Shown: piece by piece, positions 1-10,974 of the stretch | How positions within the stretch are numbered: the stretch's first letter is position 1 | Layout: each line of letters starts with the position of its first letter | NCBI GenBank assembly: GCA_963930645.1 | Contig: OZ005648.1 | Coordinates: 110,336,592-110,400,591, forward strand | Source of the DNA: Salticus scenicus | Lineage: Eukaryota > Arthropoda > Arachnida > Araneae > Salticidae | Length of the DNA stretch: 64,000 bases | Direction of reading: 5' to 3' | Position numbers and translations under genes: made by a program | The notes under the pieces: generated by a model | What the model was told of the DNA's origin: nothing | What the model saw: only the letters and a program-made list of their open reading frames with translations | Databases searched by the model: none

Positions 1-370
1 TTAAAAAATCTATTTCTAAATATTTTCATTAAAGATTAAAAAAAAATAAAAAAGAAAAAAGAAAAAATAAATAAATAAAAAATCTAGAAACCTAATTTAA
101 CTAATATATATATTTAATAACTAAATTAAATTAATTGAGATTGTTTAGTATTATTGTTTCGGCTTTTAATAGAAAAATCTTTACTAAAATTTTTTTTATA
201 TTATTAAATATTTATTTTCTATGAACGATAATAATAATAGTAATAATAAAAGCTAGTTAAAAAATCATCCAATAAAATATTCTAATTAAAAAATAACAAT
301 TTATTTTACAATTAATTGAAATTACTTAATACTATTTTTTTGACTTTTAATTAAAAGGCCTATTTCAGTA

Positions 371-829
371 GCCGAGCGATTCTGCTCTCCAAGCTGATAG
401 ATTAGTGTTAGTGTTGATGTCTGGGAATAGGGCCGATTGTCTACCCTAGGGTCCTAGGCCCGAGGGGGAGTGCCTTCCATGGCGGACTTTCTAAGGGGTC
501 CTAGCCCATATTTACGCAAGTTTATGAGAAAACCACGTAAAACCCCGAACGACTAAGCCGACGAGCACGGACCTGGGATCGAACCTGGCATCTCAGGTCT
601 ACCAGCTTTGAGCACAGAACCGCTCGGCCGCTCGTGGGCCTTGATAAATTGGAATTGCCGGGTTCCCGCTTGTCAACCTAGAAATTCGGAATTTTCCATG
701 GTTTTCTCTGAAAAACGCGTATATACAGGACAGGGCTTCTTAGAAAGAACTCTCATGAAAGGCATTTCAGCCAGGCTTAGGACCTGCATGTTGTCAGTGT
801 GTTTTAATGCTTAAACCACAACCACCAAA
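371..829 (+). mobile_element. tRNA-derived SINE, interrupted by a nested SINE
   Basis: The 5' part (371-394) reads like a Ser/Leu-type tRNA A box (GCCGAGCGATTCTGCTCTCC). The B-box-like GCCGGGTTC lies beyond the nested insertion near 657-665. The 3' part ends in TTTTAATGCTTAAACCAC, closely matching the end of the shorter copy at 1562-1675. The copy is split by a minus-strand SINE (404-641). Both relatives sit at the same position of the surrounding tandem unit and share the same downstream flank, so they were probably amplified together with the array. Confidence 0.65.
404..641 (-). mobile_element. Nested tRNA-derived SINE with target-site duplication
   Basis: On the minus strand a pol III-type A box (GCGGCCGAGCGGTTCTG, about 619-635) is followed by a B box (GGTTCGATC, 578-586), as in tRNA-derived SINEs with a Ser/Leu-like head. 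The 3' body (about 410-560) matches the SINE at 21940-22156. It is flanked by TGATAGATT (395-403) and TGATAAATT (642-650), a 9-bp target-site duplication with one mismatch. It landed inside the plus-strand SINE at 371-829, so it is the younger insertion. Confidence 0.8.
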
Positions 830-1282
830 ATATTTTTAACTCAAAAATACTTTTTTTTAAGCATATAAATGATTATATACAAAAAATAATATTAATTAAA
901 AAATCGTTTAAGATTACATTCTAATTAAACATAATTTAATTATTAATGATATAAATTTGAAATAATTAAATTAATTGAGATTGCTTAATACTGTTGTTTG
1001 GGCTTAAAAGGAAAAACCTAATTCAAAATGCTAAACATAAAAATATTTTTTTCTATAATTGATCATAGAAAGTAAGTAAGTAACTAAAATTATTTTACTT
1101 AAAAAAACTTTAAAAGAAAGAGTAAATTAATTATCTAATAGCTAAATGAATTATCAAAAATATAAATTTTAATAATTATATTAGCTATGATTCCTTAGTA
1201 CAATTTTTTCTGCTTTCAAAAGAAAAATTATCTAAAAACACTTTTAATATTAAAATATTTTATTTTCTGTGAATAAATATGG

Positions 1283-1314
<32 letters not shown>

Positions 1315-1561
1315 TAGTTAAGGATCTAATTAAAATTATTTTATTTAAAATATTCTAATAGAAAGAGTAAATTCATTAATTAATTATCTAATAACTAAAC
1401 GTATTATAAATAATAATAGTAATCAAATTAGCTTTGATTGCTTGATACAATTTTTTCTGCTTTCAATAGAAAAAATTATTTTAAAATACTTTTAATATTA
1501 AAATATTATAATTAAGTTAGTTGTAATCGCTGAATAAAATTATTTGAACTTTTAATTAATA

Positions 1562-1675
1562 AGCCGAGAAGTTCTGTTCTCCAAACTGGTAGACAGGAAG
1601 TGCCGGGTTCAATTCGAGGTCATGGTTGTCGACCCTCATGTTCTCAGTCGGCTTTAACACCTAAACTACCATCAC
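1562..1675 (+). mobile_element. Short tRNA-derived SINE copy
   Basis: It starts with GCCGAGAAGTTCTGTTCTCC (A-box region), has GCCGGGTTCAATTC (B-box region) and ends with GGCTTTAACACCTAAACTAC. It matches the two halves of the 371-829 SINE but lacks about 100 bp of the middle and the nested insertion. It lies in the same phase of the AT-rich tandem unit as the first copy. Confidence 0.6.
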
Positions 1676-1968
1676 GAAATTATTATTAATATAAAAAGTT
1701 ATTTTAATCAATGATTATATATATAAAAAAAATATTAATATATCATAACTAAAAACTAATTTAATTATCAAAAATATTTTTTTAATAATTAATTTAGATT
1801 ACTCAATATCATTTTTTGGGCTTTTAATAGAAAAGCTATTTCAATATACTTTGTAATATAAAAATATATCTTTTGTCATGATTACAGAACAAAGAAATAA
1901 TTAAAATTATATTATTTAAATAATCTAAAATGAAATTTTACATTAAAATATACACAATTTTACTAATT

Positions 1969-2100
1969 GGTGTGCCACTCACACTATTTTAGACTAAAAT
2001 TTGATAACAATGTATGTTTTCATTAACATTGACTGCCAAATTTATACTCCAATCATAACTTTTGAATTATAACTTACTAATATTTTACCAGAAATCGATT
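1969..2100 (+). repeat. Probable terminus of family E element (fragment)
   Basis: GGTGTGCCACTCACACTATTTT matches the terminal signature of the ~0.8-kb family E elements. Bases 1970-1974 (GTGTG) and 1980-1984 (CACAC) form a 5-bp stem around CCACT. Homology fades after about 100 bp and the other end is not found, so this is a truncated or very old copy. The stretch 2100-2500 beyond it holds only AT-rich sequence. Confidence 0.4.
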
Positions 2101-2716
2101 TATCAATATGTTGATAATTTAGGTGGGGTGTTATTATTATTATTTTACTTTATTTATTTATTTATTTTTTGCAGACTGTACCTTCGTATTGTAAGTTCCG
2201 ATTTCTAGTTAAAAAATACTTACAACAATTAACTTTGATAACAAAGACATTCCACAAATTATGTGTAGTCTTATATATAATCTGTGAATTTTATATAAAA
2301 CATATATAGTACTTAAGATTGACTTATTAAATAAAACTGCGTTAAATAAAAACACGAACAATCATTTCGGGCCATTATTCCTGATATATATTTTTTATCC
2401 ACCCCCGAAAATATTTATGTAAATAAGCAGAAAATAATTTTATTTAATAATTTAATTCCTAGTTCCTGCCTTAGTTCAAAAAATAACTCATAAACTGAAT
2501 TGCGCTTCAAAAACCATCTTCCTCGACCTCCCCCCCCCCTCCCCCCTCTGCTCTTCGGAAAAAGGGATTAGTCTCTTCCCACCTGTCAAGTTGATGCGTT
2601 GGGGAAAGGGGTGAATATATTTGTGCGCTTGGAACACGAGATATTGGTATATGTGAGCTTCAAACACGATTTTCCTACTGTGAGCTTGGAGCACGTGCGC
2701 TTGGAGCACGACACAA

Positions 2717-2933
2717 AAATATCAGTGTCACTTGCTTTCTCCAATATTTTAGACTCTTTACCTACTTTGCTTATATGAAATATTATTCTCGTATCTGCTT
2801 CCTCATGTTGGCATTCTAATTCAGTTTCCTCTTGTTTCACAACGCAATTTCCAGAAGAGCAATATGAAAAACATTGTTCTCCAACAGTAATAAAAATTTT
2901 TTTGTTTTCTAATACTGAACCAAAAGAGTTGAT
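2717..2933 (-). pseudogene. Inverted partial copy of transposon gene (palindrome arm)
   Basis: This 217-bp block is a near-identical reverse-complement copy of 3103-3318, with only a few mismatches by eye. It repeats on the minus strand the region coding for the cysteine-rich segment and the HEEADTRIIFH and ASDTDI motifs. The minus-strand reading frame runs on into unrelated sequence (2586-2716) and ends. The two arms are separated by 169 bp. This is a broken copy, not a second gene; any transcript through both arms would fold into a long hairpin. Confidence 0.75.
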
Positions 2934-2944
2934 ATTTAACGCCT

Positions 2945-4094
2945 TCAATCAAAGTTTGTGAAAGACAAGATCGACAGGAAATTGATATTCCATATACAAT
3001 TAATGGTCCGTTACAAACGAGATCCAGTGATTTTACAAAAAGCTTAAAGAATTTTCGTTTTAAAGAATCTCTAGTTAAATTTTTAGCTTCTCACTGGGAT
3101 AACAACTCTTTTGTTTCAGTATTAAAAAACAAAAAAAAAATTATTACTGTTGGAGAACAATGTTTTTCATATTGCTCTTCTGGAAATTGCGTTGTGAAAC
3201 AAGAGGAAACTGAATTAGAATGCCAACATGAGGAAGCAGATACGAGAATAATATTTCATATAAGCAAAGTAGGTAAAGAGTCTAAAATATTGGTGAAAGC
3301 AAGTGACACTGATATTTTAATAATTCTACTAGGTAATCTGCACAAATTTCCTCATTTACAAATTAATTTGGCAAATAGTACACCCCAAAAAAAGAATAGT
3401 AAAGACGAAATATGTATAAATTGTACGGAATTGTCAAAACAATTGAGCCCAACTTTATGTATTGAGTTGCCAGCGTTTCACGCATTCACAGGTTGTGATT
3501 ATATGACTGCATTCTTCAATAAAGGGAAAGTAAGACCCTATAACATTTTTGTTAAACACCCGAGAATTCAACAAGTTTTCGCATCTTTGACTGACCCTAA
3601 TGACATTTTTGACGAAAGTAAAACTGCTGTAGTCCAAGAGTTTACGTGCCTTATGTATGGTATCGTTGATTGCCAAAATGTTAATACTGGAAGATTCATT
3701 TTGTTCAATAAGACGTATGCTACGAAAAAAAAAAAAAAAAAAAAAAAAAGAAAAGTTTTTGAAAAAACTTAAGGGCTTCAACTCAACTCATATTCTACCT
3801 TGTTGGAAATCTTTAAAGCAAAAATTGTTCCGGACGATCTTTGTTAATTCGATGTGGCTAAATGCTACTGAGCCGAATTGTATTAAGTTTAACGCAGAAA
3901 ATAATGGGTGGATCCTAGATGGTTTTCTCAAACCAACATGGTTCTTAGGAGATTCAGCGCCAATGCAAGTTGAAAGTGTGCTATATAATTCTGTTATCAT
4001 TCGTACTGATAATGAAGAGGATTTTGATATTTGTGACGATGAAAGTGATGGCTGCAATGAAAGTGAGAGTAGCGATGATTCAGATTTTGAATAA
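2945..4094 (+). pseudogene. Transposon-associated protein (HEEADTR/AFTGCD family), 5'-truncated and frameshifted
   Basis: Coding sequence opens just after the inversion junction (in-frame stop at 2930, no ATG in frame), so the N-terminus is missing. The frame reads through a cysteine-containing segment, then HEEADTRIIFHI (about 3230-3265), ASDTDILIILLG (about 3299-3334), LPAFHAFTGCDYMTAFFNKGK (about 3470-3530) and VRPYNIF. These motifs recur in uncharacterised, repeat-encoded proteins of many invertebrates. The spaced acidic residues suggest a PIN/FEN-like metal-dependent nuclease fold, which is inference. A 25-A run (3725-3749) shifts the frame and that frame stops at 3769-3771. The family C-terminal part (NGWILDGFLKPTWFLGD) and an acidic tail (DDESDGCNESESSDDSDFE) continue in another frame to the stop at 4092-4094. 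It is a multicopy element relic, not a host gene. Confidence 0.7.
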
Positions 4095-4214
4095 ATTATA
4101 TAAAAATGTAATATAAGTTTCATTAAATATTGAATCCTTTTTTCAATGTTCCGTTTAATTTGTATACCTCAAGTAATTTGTCCTATTTACTGAATATTTA
4201 ATTAACATGTAATC

Positions 4215-4216
<2 letters not shown>

Positions 4217-4254
<38 letters not shown>
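4217..4254. repeat. (AAT)n microsatellite
   Basis: About twelve AAT units just downstream of the transposon gene relic. The rest of 4095-4420 is AT-rich with no recognisable feature. Confidence 0.95.
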
Positions 4255-4258
<4 letters not shown>

Positions 4259-4420
4259 TCAAATATTTCCTAAAACATTACAGGTATAATATAAACTTCG
4301 TCTACATGAATAACCAGGGTTATTATTTTTCACAAATATTTATTATATGTTCTAATTATATAGAGAAAAGACAATTTGATTATTTATTGAGAAATAAATG
4401 TTTTATATTTATAGGGAATT

Positions 4421-4860
4421 TTAAATGTAACCACACAAAAATTTATTAATTATATTTCTTTTGGAGTTCTGAAATTCTTTTCTACAACTTTTTGTGCCAT
4501 TGGTTGCGAACACTATCAATCGACGCATGCGCAAAAGCTTCAAAAACGCGTACAATTGGCTATCGCCATCCTTGTCTGACGAACGATGTAGCGCGCTAAT
4601 TTTCATTCTAAGCAATCTTTAACAGCTGGCAACCCCTACTTGCGGCCACTTTTACATTGGCAGACGAAGTTTCCCATGTGCAGAAAAGAATTAGCTTTAA
4701 TTTGATATATAAATGATGAATATACGCCATGAACGTATAAACGTCCCAAAAAACTACCTGTTTGCACCTGGCTGCGAAGAGGTAGCGGCCAAACGCGCAA
4801 CGGCAACCATTACTTTTCATGTTCACTATGTATATGTCTGTGATGTGGAGTACAGTTTAT
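4421..4860. other. Less AT-rich unique segment, unidentified
   Basis: This segment has visibly more G+C and CpG than its surroundings (for example GACGCATGCGCAAAAGC near 4512 and AGCGGCCAAACGCGCAAC near 4785). Two overlapping short minus-strand frames (64 and 72 codons) show no known motif. It could be part of the mobile element carrying the 2945-4094 relic or a regulatory region. Beyond it, 4861-6180 is AT-rich with a 23-bp A run near 5541 and no gene seen. Confidence 0.3.
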
Positions 4861-6179
4861 TTCAATAACAAATGAATGAAATTTCTCTCCAAAAAGTCAA
4901 TATTAATTTAATTAAAAATACTAGCGGCCACATTTTATTAGGCAACCCGGCCAAAACATATTGTCCCTTTTATAATTGAATATAAAAATCTGATTTTGAT
5001 TACATACTCGATGAATGTAGCAATTTTGCAGCCGGATCTCAGACTATTACAAGTAATGTCTCATATTATTAAAGAACAAGTAATATACCGTGATTGTTTT
5101 CTTTATTTCGTTTTCTTTTCATTTAAATAAGATTGTGCAATTAGCAATTACATGTAATTTAAATTGTCAAATTATGAGCCATAAATTGCAAAAATAATGT
5201 ATTTCAGAAGTATTAAAAATTCGAATATATGAAAGTGAAAATCAATACCTCACAATTCATAAGATTTAATAAAAAAATATCTGCGTTTCGCATACTTAAA
5301 AATGATGATTATTCGTTCCCACTACTGCTTTATATAGATTTTAGGGAAAGAAAAAAAAAAAACATTCAACTTATGAAATAACATTAAACTTAAAATAAGA
5401 AATCAAATATGAGACAATTTATTAATATATATATATATAGCATATATAAAAGATTAAAATTAAAATAATAACATAACGAGTTACAACTCCTCGTAAATAT
5501 GAATAAACAACATTAAATGCAATGTCATATTTAACTTAAAAAAAAAAAAAAAAAAAAAAAAAAGAAAGAAAATTGAACACATTTAACACTAACAGATTAT
5601 ACAATGTATTTCAAATTTGCATCCATATAAAATATCATGAGTTGTTTGAATTTACATTTTTTTAAACTATACACCAGTTAATTGAAATAAGTTGTAAAAC
5701 TCGAATTTTGTTCATCGTTCTTAAATCTAGAAAACAGAGTTGCAAAACGGAATCAATCATAGTCTCTTATTTGCTCATTAGTTGCTGCACTAAAGCACCA
5801 ACGCGACTATGAAAATATGCGCAAGAAACAGTGATTAAATAAGCATAAGATAGTAAATTTTCATTTGACTGACTACTTTATAACTTTTAATATAACGACT
5901 TCATAATCTATATGCAGTCAATAAAAGTCTAAGCCCCCTGTATTGTAAAGAAAACTGGATTAATTTACTGCGTATTAAGCGTGATTTCGAAGGGGTAAAT
6001 CGCTGAAAGGTTTAATTCAGCAAAATCAAAAACAAGAAGATTCCATCCAATCTTCGCAAACATACATTTCACTACTATACATACCAACGCGAAACAGCCA
6101 CATTGGAAGCATGCAGACTTAGATCTATGGGAATAATATCTTAACTATATATATATATAATCTTTTACCACGCTTTTAA

Positions 6180-6779
6180 GTATTGTATTGACATTTTTGT
6201 TGTCAAGGAAAAGTCCAAACGCCAGATCCTTCAGAACAGACAGAATTTCAGTGCTTTTTTTATTTGCTAAAAGTTCTGGGTAAGATTTCGAAGGATATGC
6301 ATCAGCTATTATCGATCTTCTGCGCTGTAACCATTGCCAGCTCTACTTGAATCCAATTTGCTTTCACCAATATATATTAAAAGTGCCTATAAGAGATATT
6401 ATTGATAACCACAACAGCGTTTGCTTCAAAAGATCGGAATACTGATCATGCTTAATAACGCCATTGATCGATGCATCTCTAAAATAAGTACCGTTTAAAA
6501 AATGCAGTCGCAAATAAGCAGGTGAAAGGTACATATGATTTGAGCATATAATTCATAAAATCAGACTCAAACACGTATATAAATGTGCCTCTCTTTAAAC
6601 TTTGATTAGAGGTCCATTTTACGGCTATAACAGAAGTCCTATTATTATGAACGAAGCTTTTTAATTTATTAAAGTATTTGAAAGAAATAATTTCTAATCC
6701 CACTTTATAAGGGTCAGAAGTCAGCTTTAATAACACTGCTCTGCAAAAAAAAAATTTTTTTTCAAGATCCGATACCATT
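6180..6779 (-). pseudogene. Decayed coding-like segment, identity unknown
   Basis: On the minus strand a 99-codon frame (6778 to 6479) with balanced, non-simple composition (for example VLLKLTSDPYKVGLEIISFK) is followed, after a stop, by further open stretches in other frames down to about 6180. Those stretches also have protein-like composition (for example IIADAYPSKSYPELL). This pattern suggests a gene broken by stops and frameshifts, or two exons of an unrecognised gene; an AG acceptor-like site lies just upstream of the last stretch. I do not recognise the family. The A-run KK/FFF near its start is a homopolymer artefact of the tract at 6744-6762. Confidence 0.3.
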
Positions 6780-6790
6780 CTTGCTGATTC

Positions 6791-7276
6791 TTATGTAAAA
6801 TGACCTCCTGAATCCGAATATGACTCTCATTTTGCCCAGTCACCCCCCGCTTTCTAGAAACACATCCCCTCCTTCAATTTTTTTCCCTATTCGATAATTT
6901 TATGACCATGAATTTGTTTTGACAAATGAAAAATAATTAATTTAACACCTAAAAACAAAAAAAATATAAAGTTTAAAAAATAACATTAATAACAGATTAA
7001 AAAAATAAAGATATGTAATGCAAAATTTCAGTGGCAAATCCCCCCCCCCCCCCCAAATTTTCTCCTTGTCGCAAATGTCCATGTTTTAGAAATTTCCAAC
7101 TCTATAGCTCCTCAAAAGATATTTAACGGTTAAAATAATCTTCCCCCTCCTAAAAATCAAATTTATAGCCATAAAATCACCGAAAAATTAAAAAAATAAA
7201 GGGCCGTTCCTAAAAATCGGTGGGTGATAGAGCAAAATGGGCGCCCTATTCGGGTTCAGGAGGTATTTTTACATAA
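6791..7276. mobile_element. TIR element (~490 bp), unclassified
   Basis: The ends are inverted copies: TTATGTAAAATGACCTCCTG at 6791 and the reverse complement of 7257-7276, TTATGTAAAAATACCTCCTG. Similarity continues inward for about 55 bp (CCGAATA, CATTTTGC, CACCC). The interior holds poly(C) and AT-rich sequence with no reading frame. It is non-autonomous and its superfamily is not assignable by eye. The following 7277-8095 shows no feature. Confidence 0.65.
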
Positions 7277-8095
7277 TATTAAAATGGTGCAATTTACATA
7301 ATGCTGAAATGGTGTCAAAGGCAATTTTCATGCCGAGCAGTGTAATAAGCCGCATTTTTAGGACAGATACTCGTAAGTTTGCGTTAATTCTTGTTGCAGT
7401 GAGCTACATTCTTTAGGTTGAGGCGACTTGATAAATTTAGTAACTATACTTTGGTGCAGAAAGAATAAGAAAAAACAGAATACATTGAAGGTTGTTGCAT
7501 ATGCTCCAATCTCTTCCCAAAATCTTTAAAATCTAAAACTTTTCTGGATTTATTTTTCGTATCAAGAGTAAGGTTAAAAAAAAGTTATTTAATATTAAAT
7601 TTAATCTCTAACCGTGAGAAAAAATGTTAGGATGATAAAAATAAAATTACTTTTGGTAGTAGTAAAGGAAGTAATCTAATAGCGTATATTTATTAACCTA
7701 CTAGCAGTATTTAAATAAAAAATGCATTTTCTAAATGTTGGAGAGACTACTCAAATGCAGCATAACATTAATGATTTAAAATTTTTCGAAAAGCATTAAC
7801 CCATTAAAAATTTTATTTTAAATTTAATATGATAACATACTTCAGTCTTCTTAGTCATTAAAGAACTTTCTTTTAAAATGCAATCAAAATTATTCCTAGA
7901 TTTTAGACTGAAAGCAGATTTCCGATGCTTAGGAAATGAACACTTGTGGTCGTTTAATGATACGCAATCTGAAATTAGTTTAATGATTCACATTTAATCG
8001 GAAATCAACAACATGTTGCAGACGAAAATATACTGTAAAAAAAGAGTAATTATTTTTCCAATTCCAATTATTGCATTTAACAACAAGTTATGATT

Positions 8096-8928
8096 TTTAC
8101 TTTCCGAACACTATAGTGAGGAAAGTTTTGTAATCATGTCGAAAATCCGAATTTGAGATCTTGATGTTTCTATACGTTTCGAGTTCCCCTGAGTCCGTTT
8201 TCACTATTTTTACGATGATGTATGTATGTGTGTGTGTATGTATGTGTGTATGTATGTGTGTGAGTGAACACGCTACCGTCTAAACGCTTTATTCGAATAC
8301 GCTGAAAGTGGGTACGTATATTGTAAGTCACCACAGTACGAACCCTATATATTTTGGTGAATCTAGCACTTAATAGTTTTTTTACAGGGACACAAAGAAA
8401 AATTCTTTATCATTATGGCCTGTGGGACCAAAATCTTAAAAGTGCGATAGCATCTAAACGCCTTATTCAATTGAGCAAAAAATTTATACACATATTATAG
8501 GTCACAGATACTCAAGCTGTATAGATTTTGAAGAATCTAGCACTTATAGTTTTTTTACAGGGACACAAAGAAAAATTCTTTATCATTATGGCCTACGGGG
8601 CCAAATTTTTAAAAGTGTGATAGCGTCTAAACGCCTTATTAATCTGAGCAAAAAATTTGTACACATGTTATAGGTCACAGTTGCACCAACTGTATAGATT
8701 TTAGTGAATTTACAGTTTTTTACAGGGACACAAAGAAATTTTTTTTATCGTTATGGCCTATGGGCTCAAAGTTCAGTAGCGTTAAATAAAACATCGTGTA
8801 ATATATGGAGAAAAATACTCAAACACTCTATTATGGTTTTCTCTATTTTGTTTGTTTAACAACTCCTCTTTCTTTACTTTATCTTCAAAACTGTTAATTA
8901 CTCAATGTTCGGAAAGTCGAGTGGAGTC

Positions 8929-8936
<8 letters not shown>
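8096..8936 (-). mobile_element. Family E element, copy E1 (with internal tandem units)
   Basis: This is a reverse-orientation copy of the 12226-13036 element. One end has a stem-loop (CTTTCC 8100-8105 / GGAAAG 8120-8125). Next come a conserved block near GAGTTCCCCTGAGTCC, a GT/GTAT microsatellite (8221-8264), then about three ~180-bp tandem units. Each unit contains ACAGGGACACAAAGAAA, TTATCATTATGGCC and GCGTCTAAACGCCTTATT or close variants. The other end has the terminal stem GAGTG (8919-8923) / CACTC (8928-8932). No protein is encoded. Confidence 0.75.
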
Positions 8937-8970
<34 letters not shown>

Positions 8971-9034
8971 AATAGGTATTGACAATATAAAAACTTTTTT
9001 TTTTTTAATAAAAAAAAAAAAAAAAAAAAAAAAA
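8937..9034. repeat. Poly(T) and poly(A) runs
   Basis: A 30-base T run (8937-8966) directly abuts the end of element E1, followed by an AT spacer, a shorter T run and a ~25-base A run (9010-9034). Similar runs recur throughout the window. Confidence 0.9.
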
Positions 9035-10240
9035 CATAAAATATTTATAAATGTTTCGCAAGTTTATTGAATGTTTATATTGAAAGTTTTTATCATTCAA
9101 TAATAATAATATCTGTTTTCTAAATAATTTTATACATTTTTAATACTATTCAAAGTTGCATAATAGAATTACGAAATTAATATAAAAGTATCAGTAGAAT
9201 ACGACAAAGTTTAAAATTAAAATAAATGTAAAATTAAAAAATTTTCAAACTGATATAAAATACGTAATGATTTCACGAAAATAGATGCCAAGTTCTTAAT
9301 GGAATCTATATGATTACAACTTCTTTACTCTATCCTTTTTCAGAATTTTTACATACTAAGTAAGAGTTTCATTATGAAATTGTTATTTTTCATAGTTTCA
9401 ATAGATTTTTTTTTTCTTTTAAAGTAAATGTTACATTATTTCAAATTTCAACTGCTTTCTTTTTTTAAACTACCCTAATACAATTTAAAAAAAGTGTTAT
9501 TTTAAAGCAATATTTCAATCTGAAAAGATATATTCAAAGCTAAATATAAGAGTATATATACATATATAGAGGATTTTACACAATTTTGCAAAGATTTTCT
9601 GATAATAATTCAAATAAATTTTGACATTTACTTTCCCAACATATCATAAATATGGGGACTTTGTCCAAAATTTTCAGGAATAACATTCTTTTTTTTTTTT
9701 TTTTTTTTTTTTTCATTTTTTACATGTTTTGAGATCTGAGGAATCCGAAAAATCACAAAATCTATGTGGTGCTTGCCTATTAGTCAGTTCTTAGTTTCTT
9801 AGTTTAGGTTGACAATCTCAAGAATGAACGATTGTAAAGAACCAGCTTTAAAATATGATTTATGATCATGGATGAAATTCTACTAAATTTCAATATCTAC
9901 TTTAGGAATTTCGTAAGTTATTCAATATTTAAGTTTTTCCTACTAGGGACAAAATATTGCATAAAGATGCATTATAAGGATTATTTTCCCCGTAAAGAAG
10001 GCAGACTAGTTGAAAAATATCATTACAAAATATCAACATTCTATTTTTTTTTTTTTTTTCCCCAAGTTAATTGAAATTAAATTTTTTTTTAACATAACGA
10101 AATAGAAAAATATTTTGTCTAAACTTACATTATGGGGATTATTACATGGGAAATAGCATGGATTCGTATTAAAACTAAAATACGAAGCTAATATAAACAA
10201 AATTATGTGTAAAGTTAGGATAAAGCAAATGTATAAAAGT
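9035..10240. other. AT-rich intronic-type sequence, no feature
   Basis: Only AT-rich sequence, a 25-T run (about 9689-9713) and short T runs are seen. Short open frames here are not protein-like. Confidence 0.5.
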
Positions 10241-10330
10241 GGGGTTTGGATAGCCTAGTGGAAAGAACATTTTAGTTACCAATAGAGCCTGATCACAGCT
10301 GAATATTACTTGTTCTTTTTATGAATATAG
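10241..10330 (+). mobile_element. SINE remnant (tRNA-like A box)
   Basis: GGGGTTTGGATAGCCTAGTG (10241-10260) followed by GAAAGAAC resembles the A-box start of a tRNA-derived SINE. The expected B box is degraded (GCCTGATCACAGC near 10287). No clear tail or target duplication is seen. Confidence 0.35.
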
Positions 10331-10974
10331 TGTAATCTTCAGTACAAATCCATGAAAACAAAAAAAAAAAAAGAAAATCAGGAGAGTTTATGTCAACTAT
10401 TTTTTCTGCTTTCCTCATATTAAGTGTTTCCGGTAATAGATAATGAATCGATAACCACATTGAAAAAAATCCCCCCTCCCCCTTTTTTTTTTTTGAGTCA
10501 ATATTTAAAATATTTTCCCCTCTATTTAATAGTAAATGCATCTTTTTCATTTACAGTCATTTATTTTATTTTTTTTATTTAAATATAGTTTATAACAAAG
10601 AAAGTCAAAATCGTTATAAAAATGTGTGAACAACCCTTTGTATATATACATAAATAAAACTAGTTTGCTTTTCATTTTTTTTTTTTTTTTTTTAATATAT
10701 ATATTGAGCGAAGACTTCTGCAAAATTTAACATGTATATTAACAAAATGAATAAAGTTATCTTTCACAATTCCCAAAGTTAATTATGACAAAGTCTTTTT
10801 CTTTACTTTTATCAGCACTGAAAATTTTTTACGTTCAAGAATTTTATGTCCGACGGGAAAAACGGAACATTGAAAGAGTAAAAGCATTTCAACGTCTTAC
10901 AGCGTATTCAAGAATCACTGGAGAAAGGAAAAAAAAAAAAAAAGAATATTATTCTTTTACAAGTTGATATAATA

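Larger units (their letters stand above)
1..1960. repeat. AT-rich tandem array with inserted SINEs
   Basis: A diverged unit recurs with the signature GATTGCTTAATAC followed by a T-run, GGCTTTTAATAG and AAAA. Signatures sit near 140, 322, 980, 1190, 1430, 1523 and 1795. Spacing is about 180-240 bp where no SINE or poly(A) intervenes, except about 90 bp between 1430 and 1523. Copies differ by many substitutions and indels, so the array is old. It is interrupted by SINEs at 371-829 and 1562-1675 and by a 30-A run at 1283-1312. The left edge of the window cuts the array. No coding potential is seen. Unit boundaries are judged by eye. Confidence 0.6.

Noticed and set aside
608..814. 68-codon plus-strand open frame
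   Set aside because: It spans the nested and outer SINEs; composition and position show it is repeat sequence, not a gene.
3455..4123. Minus-strand frames over the transposon gene
   Set aside because: Antisense shadows of the plus-strand coding sequence, including poly-Phe from the A run.
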